Shown here: in pieces, positions 1-9,300 of the stretch
Position numbering within the stretch: the stretch's first letter is position 1
Layout: every line of letters starts with the position of its first letter
Assembly (NCBI GenBank): GCA_037042915.1
Contig: CM073193.1
Location: forward strand, 2,046,001 to 2,110,000
DNA: 64,000 nt
Origin: Auricularia sp. M13
Lineage: Eukaryota; Basidiomycota; Agaricomycetes; Auriculariales; Auriculariaceae
Direction: 5' to 3'
The notes under the pieces: generated by a model
Databases searched by the model: none
Told to the model about the DNA's origin: nothing
What the model saw: only the letters and a program-made list of their open reading frames with translations
Position numbers and translations under genes: made by a program

Positions 1-209
1 AATTGACACAGCAACGATGACCACTACGCGCCGCGCGTCGAGGGCGCTGACACCGCGCGTCGAGGGCGTTGACGACGCTTCCGCTGCCAGCAGGGTCGAT
101 AGCTCGCAAGAAATTCGTAGCGCCGCGAGCGGACTGACAGGCACAACTTACGACTGTTCTATTGGAGACGTGCGTAAGGCGTTTGCTGCTAGCGGTCAAG
201 TGAAATAGA
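1..209. other. left edge, no gene recognised
   Basis: I see no supported gene here. A 63-codon open frame on the plus strand has no recognisable motif. The RPAC1-like duplicated segment starts at about 210. Confidence 0.4.
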
Positions 210-660
210 CTATTTTATCAAGTTCACGCAGTCCTCATCAAGCACTTTGGCCACAGGCGCCCATTCTTCAAGGATTGTGTGCGTCCAAGCACGAAAACGC
301 GAGCGACGAGTTGCCTGTCTCTAGACGAAACGAGTCTGCCCAAAGCGCGGACGTTTTATAGCAGTATTATCAATACATACTGCAACAACCATCCTCCACA
401 GAACAGTCCACAAGCACCAGCTGCTACGACGTATCCACCGCCGCAGCGTCCTCGCGCACCATGTCCGTCTGCAGCTGCTGAGCCGTGATTGTCAGGCACT
501 TGACCTTTTCGCGGAAGACGGTCATGGACTCGACGAAGAGTCGCTCCAGCGTGTACGCCGACTCCTTCTCGATTCGAACTATAACACGCGGTCAGCTCTG
601 TGAATATCGGGAAGGAAGAGAACGCACAGATGGAGAAGTCGCGGATGTAACCGAGCTCAC
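210..660 (-). pseudogene. duplicated 3' fragment of RPAC1 (RNA Pol I/III AC40 subunit)
   Basis: This stretch is a diverged copy of the 3' end of the complete RPAC1 gene at 19036-20385, in the same orientation. It matches the end of exon 5, the whole last intron (donor GTGCGT, acceptor TATAG), exon 6 through the stop codon, and about 160 bp of 3' flank. Because the intron and flank are kept, it arose by DNA-level duplication and not by retrotransposition. The exon 6 frame is still open to the same TAG, with many amino-acid changes. No upstream exons follow: beyond about 660 the sequence switches to an F-box-like fragment on the other strand. A gene fragment is most likely. The identity of the family is secure, but the exact end of the duplication is approximate. 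Confidence 0.75.
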
Positions 661-1045
661 CATCGCGGGCACCGCGACGCTCCTGAGCGTTTTCGCGAAC
701 ATGTCGGCGCCGAAGCTGCCTAACTTGGGGATCGACGTCGAGAATAACGGCGTGGCGTCGCTTGCGGCGACCATGAACGAGTTTTTCATTCGCTCGTCCC
801 TGGCCAGCGTGCGCACGGTGCACGTCGGCACCGATCGCGGTAAGCTGCTGCCCGACGAGACCTTCGGCTCTGGCGGAATGGAGCGAGCTGCTCGCGAAGC
901 TCGTCGACGTGCGCGAGCTCGGCATTGGGCTGCACCTCGAGGGCGCACGGCCGCTGTTCGCCGCGTTGGCCACCGACGCTAGCATGCTGCCGCACCTCAC
1001 GCGGATCGTCGTGCAGGGCCTGAATAGGGGAGCTGGGAATTCATG
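655..1045 (+). pseudogene. F-box/LRR-like protein fragment, frameshifted
   Basis: The plus strand reads as leucine-rich segments typical of basidiomycete F-box/LRR proteins: a run with LTIAGTATLLSVF, then SAPKLPNLGIDV, then LASVRTVHVGTD. At about 875 the coding sense moves to another frame, which continues with WSELLAKLVDVRELGIGLHL and PHLTRIVVQGL. No start, F-box or stop can be assigned. It is directly joined to the RPAC1 fragment on its left. I call it a degraded fragment. It is on the opposite strand from, and distinct from, the larger F-box gene that follows. Confidence 0.5.
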
Positions 1046-1095
1046 TTGTACATTAGGGATTGAATTTCATCTCTGATTGCGCACTTGGTAATGAA

Positions 1096-1139
1096 AAACT
1101 TGTGCCCGACCTGCGGTGATACAGGTCGGGCACAAGTTT
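1096..1139. repeat. perfect hairpin, 18 bp arms and 8 nt loop
   Basis: Bases 1096-1113 and 1122-1139 are perfect inverted complements around an 8 nt loop. The hairpin lies in the last codons of the F-box-like reading frame. No target duplication is visible beside it. It could be a small foldback footprint or an RNA stem near the 3' end of that gene. Confidence 0.9.
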
Positions 1140-2330
1140 GCATAGTTACAGCCAATGCAAGTCCCAACTGGAGAGCGGTCAGTCAGAAAGTCGTGTTCGT
1201 GAATGAGATATACAACTTCAACTTGCTCGCACCTTTTTCCGAGAGGTCTCGGCGAATGCCATTCAACAATCGGTTCGTGTTCGCCGTCGCGTTTGATCGT
1301 CCAAAGACCCCACTCGGTTAAACCGCTCCTGGTTTCGTGGAGGATGTAGAGATGGTCCAACCAATGCACGGCCTTCGCCACGATCTTCGCCTGTTCAGTG
1401 AGAAATTTCAAACACGCGCGGAAGTGTCCTTCAACCGGCGCAAGACGCCTGACTTCAGGAAAATCGAAGTTGAGGCGCAAGTCTCGAAGCGTCGTGAGCC
1501 GGCTCAGCGCCTCGGAAATGGCGCCCTGCAGAGCAATTGATGAGCCTGGTTAGCGTAGCAGGTGCATGGGACGAAAGGCATACCATTCGAACTGGCGTCT
1601 GCGCGTTTGCGGAGCTCATGTAGCGATGGAGCTCCAGGTAGTGAAGTTTGGGGCAGCCGGACGCCAGGAGGGCGTAGAGCTCCATCTCGCTCGACTCACC
1701 GCTCTCGACAAACACAAGTTCTAGGCACCGCAGATACGCTGTAGGCACCGTGCGCAAAATGCTGAGTACTCCGCCACAGTCGAGAACCGGCGTAGCATAA
1801 TACCCTGGCACTTCCAGTCGAAATTTCGAATGATAATACCGAGGCGTGTCGCGAAGGGCAAGTTCCGTCAGCCTTTCGCCGAGATGAGAGAACACGCGAT
1901 CCTCGGGACTTGGAAACGCTATGACGAGGCGTTCCAAATTTCCTATGGGAGCGTGCAGTGTAGGCGCGGTATTCGGAGGCCACAACAGTAAAGGGATTGC
2001 GCCATGTCGTTGGGCAACAGCCCAGGTGAAGAACCGAAGTGCTGGCATCATGGACAACACCTCGAGGACAGGTATGTCGAGGGTCATGAGAAAAACGTGC
2101 GCACGTGCGCAAGGTGCGTGCGCAACATTAATTCAACCATAGAAGCCCATTTAGATGAGATATTGTCATCGTTGAAGGTGATTATGGTAGCCATGATACC
2201 ATTGCATGTGATTATCCAACAACGGTCATCAAACCTTAAAAATCCACAGAGATATTGTTGATATACACATTTCAACTTTTGTGCGCACGTGCGCACGTGC
2301 GCAAAACCAGTGTGCGCCTGCGCACGCACT

Positions 2331-2519
2331 GCGCACGCATGTTGCAAGTATGCACACGCAAGTTTGCAAGATGCGCACGCTATTGAAATGCGTGCGCAAA
2401 GATGCTCATGCTCTGCGCACGCAAGTTGGAACCTTGCGCACGCACTCTTGGAACATGCGCACGCAGTTGTAATTGTTGCGCACGCTCACTTGGACTTTGC
2501 GCACGCTGTTGAAAAAATG
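2331..2519 (+). repeat. left subterminal array, GCGCACGC every 21 bp
   Basis: GCGCACGC or a 1-3 base variant starts at 2331, 2352, 2373, 2394, 2415, 2436, 2457, 2478 and 2499, exactly 21 bp apart. The spacer is loosely conserved (often ...TTGGA...). It lies inside the left end of the Mutator-like element. Further GCGCACG copies at 2094-2125 and 2282-2303 are not in the same phase. Confidence 0.9.
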
Positions 2520-2870
2520 TAAACATGCACTCCTCAAGCATACATACACCCCTTATAAATGGGTCTGCAATTACTGGACAGGGACCACATGTTCTAAGTT
2601 CACATTTTGTTCATCATTAAGAAAATTACATTCTGACAGATAGGTCTGGTTTACCAAAGTCATATTTGATTGACTGGCTTCATGTATTGATCTCCAATGA
2701 AGCAAGTTCTGATTTTTCTGAAAGCTTAGGGCATGTTTCAGCTGATTACTTCCTATTTGGGACAAACCTTTCCAACTCAGACATTTGGAATATACCTTTA
2801 TCTACATCTTTATATACATCTAACATTTTTCTGATTTTTTGTCTGTTTATTTGAATTCAAATACACATCT

Positions 2871-3192
2871 CACTGGGAGCAAGGACGAGGATCCCTTGAA
2901 TATCTCCTGAGTATCCTGCCATGACATTCAGATGAATGGCACGAGTTATCCAAGAGTATGATATTCTGAACTACTCTGGAGATACACTATACACAAGGTA
3001 ATATATTGGATGAGTATCCCTTGAGGCACAAATGATTCTCATGAGATACTCATTCAATATATTACCTTGTGCATAGAGTATCTCCAGAGTAGTTCAGGCT
3101 GTGCTACTCTTAGTAAACTTATGCAATTCATCTGAATGTCAAGTTGGGATACTCAATAGATACTCTATGGAGTCTCCACTCTACTCCCAGTG
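2871..3192. mobile_element. foldback MITE with CACTG ends, 322 bp (CACTA-like)
   Basis: The segment starts CACTGGGAG and ends CTCCCAGTG. Its two halves form a long imperfect inverted repeat over almost the whole length, with near-perfect arms around 2968-3020 and 3045-3098. It is flanked by TCT on both sides (2868-2870 and 3193-3195). CACT-type ends with a 3 bp duplication point to the CACTA/EnSpm superfamily. The 3 bp duplication alone is weak evidence. It is nested inside the Mutator-like element, so it inserted after that element or travelled with it. Confidence 0.7.
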
Positions 3193-3871
3193 TCTGCAAC
3201 TTCAAGTGTGCATTGACTTTTTGAGCGTTGTGCAACTTCTAATTCATTACACCTGCTCATGGGGCATCCATCGGCAAAATCCAGTAAAATAAGGATGAGG
3301 GAGGGTGTGGACTGATGATTTATTATTATTATAAATATATATATATTTTTCTCTTTTCATTTGTCTGATACTCGAAGGGCCAGAGGCTTGTTCAGCATCC
3401 TGAAATTATGTCTGAATCTTCTTTGAATCCAGCAGAGACTATGCAAGTCTGAATGCTAAGACTTCAATTCAACAAGTGTAGGATGGCAAAACACCCTGGG
3501 ATTATCCTGGTGAACCCAGAGTTAGCAGTTTTGGATATACAGAAGCAAATGTGTGGGAATTTATCACCGAATCAGGCAGGAGGAAGTGAGGGAGGCCCAC
3601 TGGAGGGCGGTTTCTAATCCACTGCGCTTGCAATGTCTAATGAACATCAACCCTTTGAGTCTAATGCAATCTCTAATTGATCACATTGATATGCATTACG
3701 GACTCTCTAATCTACTATGCTCAAAAATATGTGTTAGCCCTCGACAGTATTGCAGTTTTTTGTTTATTATGCTACACTTGGGTATGACACAAGCTTGATT
3801 AAATCACTGATTTCAAAAAAGATTATCCATCAAGTATAATACAATACACTAGCAACCTCATCTTCTGACTT

Positions 3872-4079
3872 GCGCACGCATACTTGTGACTTGCGCACGC
3901 ATACTTCTGACCTGCGCACGCACACCCATGACCTGCGCACGCATGAGGAAAAGCGTGTGTTCAGAGTTTTGGACCCTGTGCACGCAAGTGAAAACCATGC
4001 GCACGCATTTTGAAAACTGCGCACGCAAGTTGTGCGCACGCAAAATTCTGCGCACGTGTGCGCACGCACCCTGCGCACG
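3872..4079 (+). repeat. right subterminal array of GCGCACGC motifs
   Basis: GCGCACGC starts at 3872, 3893, 3914 and 3935 (21 bp steps). A variant follows at 3978 and another copy at 3999, then closer copies run up to the right terminal inverted repeat. The motif is in the same orientation as the left array, so the arrays are direct and not inverted. Confidence 0.88.
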
Positions 4080-4855
4080 TTTTTCTAGGGGTCCGTATGT
4101 CGACTGGGGGACACGCTCCACTGATGACGAGTTCCTGAAGGTAAGGCCAGGACAAGTCCGCGATGTAAGAAAGGCGGATAGATTCTCCTGGAAGCACCAA
4201 GGATTCCAGCGTCGTGCAAGACTGCTGGAGCACTGAGCAAATCAAGGAGCGTTCGCCGTCAATCGGCGAGTCTTCATAACCAGGCTCCCAAAAAATCGAC
4301 CCGAAGCGACGAGTGGAAATGACACAGAATGCCCTCAGAGTACCACTGACAACAACGGGCGGCATGTGCACGGGGATCGAAACGTTGCAAAGATTGAGGC
4401 GTTGGAGAGAGGGTAATCCGAACCAGCCTGGTATCGGAAATTCAAAGGGATTCTCGCAGTTTATCTCCTGAATTCGAGTCGCAATCTTCATGAGAGCTTC
4501 GAGTTCACTCTGCTGGAGCGCGTGGTAATGCAGTGTCAACACCCTGCAACGCGTATCAGCTTCTATATCGCGAACTATTCAGATACTGACCTTACGTGGC
4601 GCAATACATTAGGAAAGTCGACCTTAGGCTCACTACTGGGCCAGATTATGAGATGTCGAAATATTGTGGGCACGCAAAGCGCGCGCATGCGTCGGCTCGT
4701 CATTGACAATGGGATGACTGATTTACCGGATGACGCGGTGTAACACCCACTCGCGTCCGCGCTGTCCCGTTCTCATTGATTCCAGTCCTCATAACAATCA
4801 AGACAACACTCAACCCGGACTGCGCGCGGCTCGCGTCTGCTATCGACGGGTCTTA

Positions 4856-5632
4856 CTGCCCTTTGCATAATATTCCGGACACCTCCGAAAAAGAAAAAGC
4901 GGGCGGGGCCGACCGAACCCCCGACCAACCCAGCCCGGCAGACAGTAGCGACGGTGCGTGGGCAGATCCACTCAAGCCAAGTACATGGCTGGCCTCGGGG
5001 AGGCTGGAAAGCTCTGCCGCGCAGTTTTTTCGAAGAATAGGAGTGCCGTTGCGGTGTGCTCGCCCGCCAGCCCTCCGAGCTGCGGTTTGAACGGCATCGG
5101 CCGATTTGCCCAGCTCCGTCCGACGTCGTGGACTGCGCAGACGACGAGCACGCCTCTGCAGCTAGAATTTGCGGCGGGATGCATGTAGTAAGACGATGCA
5201 ATGCACCCTACGTTAAAACCTGGCCTGCAGCAGTTGAAAATCGGTCGCTATCGTCTGCCGGGCTGGGTTGGTCGGGGGTAGGCCCCCGGAAAGGTCCATC
5301 TGAGGTCCGATCCCAAAATCGGCCGATATGTGGGCCTAATCTCCGCCGGAAATTGCCTTATAAGGAAGGTGTGATTGCATATCTCAGCCAGTTTTTGAGC
5401 TGTTGCCTCTAAAGTGCAGGAATGTCATGATCCATTCATTTCACATACAGCTACAGTAAAACAATTCCTGCCAGGCCAGCGGTTCTGAAAAAAGTGCCCT
5501 CAAAATCGCCTCTGATGTGTGGGCCTAGCGGATCGGACCTTTATCGGAGCTTTCCGGGGGCCTTCGGGGGTTCGGTCGGCCCCGCCCGCTTTTTCTTTTT
5601 CGGAGGTGTCCGGAATATTATGCAAAGGGCAG
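4856..5632. mobile_element. MITE nested in the 5' LTR, 777 bp, TA target duplication
   Basis: The insertion has perfect 69 bp terminal inverted repeats (4856-4924 and 5564-5632), starting CTGCCCTTTGC. TA flanks both ends (4854-4855, 5633-5634), and the 3' LTR shows the empty site with a single TA. Further inverted similarity lies inside (around 5270-5340 against 5510-5565). No transposase is encoded. The TA duplication suggests the Tc1/mariner group, but the superfamily is not proven. It must have inserted after the retrotransposon did. Confidence 0.92.
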
Positions 5633-5680
5633 TATGCATCTTTTTACTTTTGTACTGGGATCTTGGGAAATAGTGGTAAT

Positions 5681-5768
5681 AAAAGGGAATTAGAACATTG
5701 CTCGGGATTCGAACCCGAGACCGGTCAGAGCAAGATCCGGCACTCTACCAACTGAGCCAAGCTGCCAT
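5681..5768 (-). other. antisense tRNA-like sequence with Pol III A and B boxes (5' LTR)
   Basis: On the minus strand there is an A-box-like TGGCTCAGTTGG (5748-5759), a B-box GGGTTCGAATCCC (5704-5716) and a TTTT terminator at 5681-5684. The D-arm pairs well, and the T-arm has a 6 bp stem. The anticodon stem is only a CCGG/CCGG pairing with a 12 nt loop, and no acceptor stem forms. This is therefore a tRNA-derived relic or Pol III promoter and not a working tRNA gene. It reads opposite to the retrotransposon. Confidence 0.8.
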
Positions 5769-6130
5769 CTGGTAGATGCGGATCAAGCTCGGCCCAGTTC
5801 TGTCGCGCCGTCCCGGCCTGTCCTCGTGGGCAGAGGTCGACTCACCGCCAAGGTCACATCCCCGAGTCATCTTTGCCTGACTCGGGAAATGACTTAGGAA
5901 CCGACTCACAGACCTGAGTATTATGACTCAATTAGTAGTTTAAATACGGATAGAATCATGTACTATAATCTTCAGTCTTCCTAACACGGAGTGATATCCC
6001 ATTCAGTCTTACTGTGTGATCTCACCCTTGGAAGCTCCTCAAGTGTCTAAAGGCCCAAGCCATAGGTGCGTCTGAATTATATTTTGGACTAGATAGATTC
6101 ACACGCCGCCCATGGCGGCTTGGCCTTACA

Positions 6131-6352
6131 TTTTTTGAATGAAACTACTTCGTGTTATTTATCCCGCGCAGTACTGATCACACTGTTCAAAGAAACATTT
6201 GAACTCTCAACCTCAAACCCTCAATCTCAACCTAAATCTCAACTCTCAAGTCTCAATCTCAATCTCTATCTCAATTTTTACTTATCTCAATCTCAATCCG
6301 AAAAATTCCAGCAAATCCAAACAAATCTCAAGAGCTCTTTGTTAACGAAACC
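6131..6352 (+). other. retrotransposon leader with CTCAAT-rich stretch
   Basis: This is the untranslated leader between the 5' LTR and the gag start. It begins TTTTTTGAATGAAAC and not the TGG expected of a tRNA-primed site. Bases about 6205-6300 are a degenerate tandem of CTCAAT/CTCAAC units. Confidence 0.7.
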
Positions 6353-9300
6353 ATGGTATTCACACGAACAGGACGCAAGTCGCATGCCAGCGACGAAGAT
6401 GCGAGAGTCAACCCCGGGTCGCTCCCGGGAGGACCTGTCCCCACCGTTCATAATCGCGTACTCGAGCTTCGTCAGGTTATCGACGAAGCAGTAAAGGAGG
6501 TCTCCCCGCGCAAACCGGGTGCGGGGATCTTCGACCGACTGGATGCAACGCTGCCAGTCGATCGGCGCGGATCCTGGGAAGGTCTCATGTCACCTGCCAA
6601 ACCAGCAGAGCAGACGTACGAGGGTGACGGTACTCTTGAGCACGGGTACCAGCTCCCTCCGCCGGACGAACCGGTTTCCCGCGTGTTTTCCACTCCTAGG
6701 CGCAAGTCAGTGGATCCGCGGAAGAGAGTAATGAAGAAGTATGCGGACGCCGTCCGCAATTTCGAATGGCCGTTCGCGAGAGACAAGGACACCACCGCAA
6801 CGAGCGTTGGAGATGCCTCGTTCCGGACGGCGGACCCGGACTCTACGACGGCAAGCGTCCCAAAGGCCGCTGCGAGTCAAGCCGCTGCGGATGCGCCGGC
6901 GAGCTCCGCGGCGACTACGGAAACGACGCCAGGGGCAATTGGCGCGACTACGCCGAGTCAGCAGCCCCGAACGCAGACGCCAAGTGAGACTGTGGCCGCT
7001 GTGTCACCACCGCTCTCCAAGTCAGCGTCTATCCCGCTGCCCGCGTCTGACGACGAGTTGCCGCGAATCGGGAATACCGGGCGCGAGGATCCCGGCGCGA
7101 GTGCCAAGGTGCAACCGACGGTGAAATTTGGCGCGCCAACGACGAGCGCTGGAATGAAGCGCACCTGGCAAGAGGTGCAGGAGGGGGACGTCGTGAGCAT
7201 AGGCGACTTTATCCCGGTCAAAACAAGCAGTCCGAAAAGTAACGCACCTGTGCAAGTTCCTCCTATCACCGGTCCTCAAGCTTTTCCCGCGTGGTTTTCG
7301 CACTACAATAGCGCGGACAACTCGGTCAGATTCGAATCGTGGAGTGAGCCCGAGCTTACCAATGCGCAGGGCAAGCCGGAGCAGAAGAACGACGCGGGGA
7401 CGACGCCGCAGACAGCAGAGATTGCCAGTCGGCCTCCGTCGCGCGCGTCTCAGGCAAGTTCAATGCCGTCACTGGCCGCGACAAGCGAAACGGCCGTCAG
7501 CAGCTCGGCGCTGTCGTCGCGCGGCCATGCTGGGCAGAGAACTGTACCCGTTAGCAATCAAGACGCGTCTGGCTCAAGCTCAAAAAGCGCACCTGTTGTG
7601 ACCGGATCGGCAAAGCCACTGGTCGTGAACGCGTATGACGAGAAGCTGCGCAAGATCAGCGAGAGCGCGCTCGATCGATATGACGACTACGGATCTGATA
7701 ATGCACTAGCTTACCTCTGCGACGTTTTCCCGGACAACGACATCGCCATCAACCGTCAGTGGTTAATGTACGTCAGGGAAATGCGAGCACGCGGAGCGCG
7801 CATGAACCCGAACACAATTGCCGACTTCGCGGAAAATAGATGGCCAGGATCAGTGAACGATCCCGCCGCTCTGCTGCATGACGCACCAATGTCATACAGT
7901 GACGCGGCGCGCAAGTCCCCGAGTCCTCGGGCGCGGCCCCTGCCTGATCCCATTGGCACCGGTCGCCCGGGAAAAGGCAAAGGCGTGGACCCGCGGGAAC
8001 GCCCATCCGCGACGCCCACGCCTAAATCCGTGCGCTTTTCACTGCAAGAAGATGGGCCAGCCGCGACTCCGCAAGGGCGAAATAGCAACTCACCGGTGTT
8101 CAAGGACAACTCCGGCTGGTTCCAGTCGAAGCCCTCGCAGAGGGATGACGCGCCGCTGCTACAAGCCAAGGCGGCTGTCCTCGACGCGAGCCGATCAACT
8201 GGTCGACCCGCGACGCCCAAACCCGTGTCCGGGATCCCAGTGTGGGGAGCAGGCACACGCCGCGCCGAGCCTGTGCTGCCAAAGACGGATGCGGCGGTGC
8301 AGAAGGGGCAAGCGCCGAGAATAGACGACGCGCCAGTCGCGACTCCGCGTGCGAGAGCGGCGCCGCCTGGCGGGTACTACTCTCAGGCAGGCGGATTGCC
8401 CGGGCTTGGCAGTGGCAATGCCCCGTCGGGCAGCGCGTTCCTTGGTTCGGGCGAGTCGTCGGACGACCAAGATCGAACCTACTACTCGATCAGTAGTCTG
8501 GGCAAGAAGAAGAAAGAAAAGAAGATCAAGAAGGTCAAGGTTACCTCGTCGGCGGCCGCTACGACGGACTTGACGGCTCAGGAACGAGCTGAACCGGTCA
8601 AGCTGGGAAAGACGACTCCCGAGTCGTTTCAGCGGACTACAGTTACAATTGACGAGACTCACCCAGAGCGTGACGTCTGGGACGGCGTCATTCCTCCGTC
8701 AAAGCCTCCGGCTGGACCGCCAGGAGGTAATGGTGGACCGCCGACGACCCCGCCGTCTGGGAATCCAAGCAGCGCGCCGCCAGGGGGCAGCGGTGACGGC
8801 GACGGACCCGGGAGTGGCGGTGGAGGCGGTGGAGCTCCGGGGGGAGGAGGCGGTCCGCCAGGAGGCAACAGCGGCGACGGCGGCGACGGGTCGCCGCCGC
8901 CGCCACCGCCTTCCCCCTCGCCGGCGGGAGGTTCTGGTCCAAACCCACCTCCTGGCGGCGGAGGTCCCAATCCTCCGAGCGGAGACCCGATGCTCGGTCG
9001 GGACTCTGATTCGGATGACGACGAAGACGAACTGCGCGCACGACGCAAGTTAGCGTCGCAGATGAAATTGAAGCAACCACGCACCTACGACGGACGCCCT
9101 GATCTCGACTTTTTCGATCAGTGGTGTTATGAGGTCGACTGGTGGAAAAAGATGAACGGAGTACGCACCGCGTGGGCGATCCCGCTCATGTCCAGCTTTC
9201 TCACCGACAAGGCCTCGCGCTGGTTCATGAGCAATGTCGTGCTCACCGATGAAACCTGGACGATGCGGAAGTTCTATGATCAGCTCTTTGATCATTGCTT

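Larger units (their letters stand above)
2081..4094. mobile_element. non-autonomous Mutator-like (MULE-type) element, 2,014 bp
   Basis: The element is flanked by the 9 bp direct repeat GTATGTCGA (2072-2080 and 4095-4103). It starts with GG and its ends are inverted: both termini contain AGAAAAACGTGCGCA about 9 bp inside the edge. A 9 bp duplication with G-starting imperfect terminal inverted repeats is the hallmark of the Mutator superfamily. No transposase is visible; the largest open frames are under 100 codons. The interior is clearly more AT-rich than the flanking genes. Both ends carry arrays of GCGCACGC motifs, and a second transposon sits at 2871-3192. It inserted into the F-box-like coding sequence, which reads through if the insertion is subtracted. 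Confidence 0.8.
1067..4738 (-). pseudogene. F-box/LRR-like gene disrupted by two transposons
   Basis: Read on the minus strand from 4738, the sequence gives a post-F-box helix (PLSMTSRRMRALCVPTIFRH), then leucine-rich segments at 4542-4095. It is then interrupted by the 2,014 bp element at 2081-4094 and resumes at 2080 in the same frame once one 9 bp duplication is removed (PPVDI then PVLEVLSMMPALRF). An intron fits at 1526-1583 (donor GTATGC, branch GCTAAC, acceptor CTGCAG, phase 0). The last exon ends at a stop at 1067. The 5' end was cut by the chromovirus: across its 5 bp duplication the frame stays open for about 40 codons into 17155-17280. A further frame shift seems present near 4560. 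The family call rests on residue pattern only; I do not see a clean F-box start. Confidence 0.6.
4739..6130 (+). repeat. 5' LTR, 613 bp plus a nested 779 bp insertion
   Basis: This LTR begins TGTAACACC and ends CTTACA. Without the nested MITE and its duplicated TA it is 613 bp, matching the 3' LTR with one mismatch. A TATA-like TTTAAATA lies at 5939-5946 and may drive the element. The antisense tRNA-like segment lies upstream of it, in the presumed U3. Confidence 0.95.

Noticed and set aside
2281-2520. CRISPR-like repeat array
   Set aside because: The short GCGCACGC units with 13 bp spacers lie within a transposon end in a fungal genome; no CRISPR is plausible.
5690-5767. Functional tRNA gene in the LTR
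   Set aside because: The A and B boxes and D- and T-arms are good, but no acceptor stem pairs and the anticodon stem is only four pairs with a 12 nt loop, so it cannot fold as a working tRNA.
5930-6150. Self-priming of the chromovirus through GTAGTTT in the LTR pairing with AAACTAC after it
   Set aside because: Only seven bases match and the LTR copy overlaps the likely TATA box, upstream of any transcript start.
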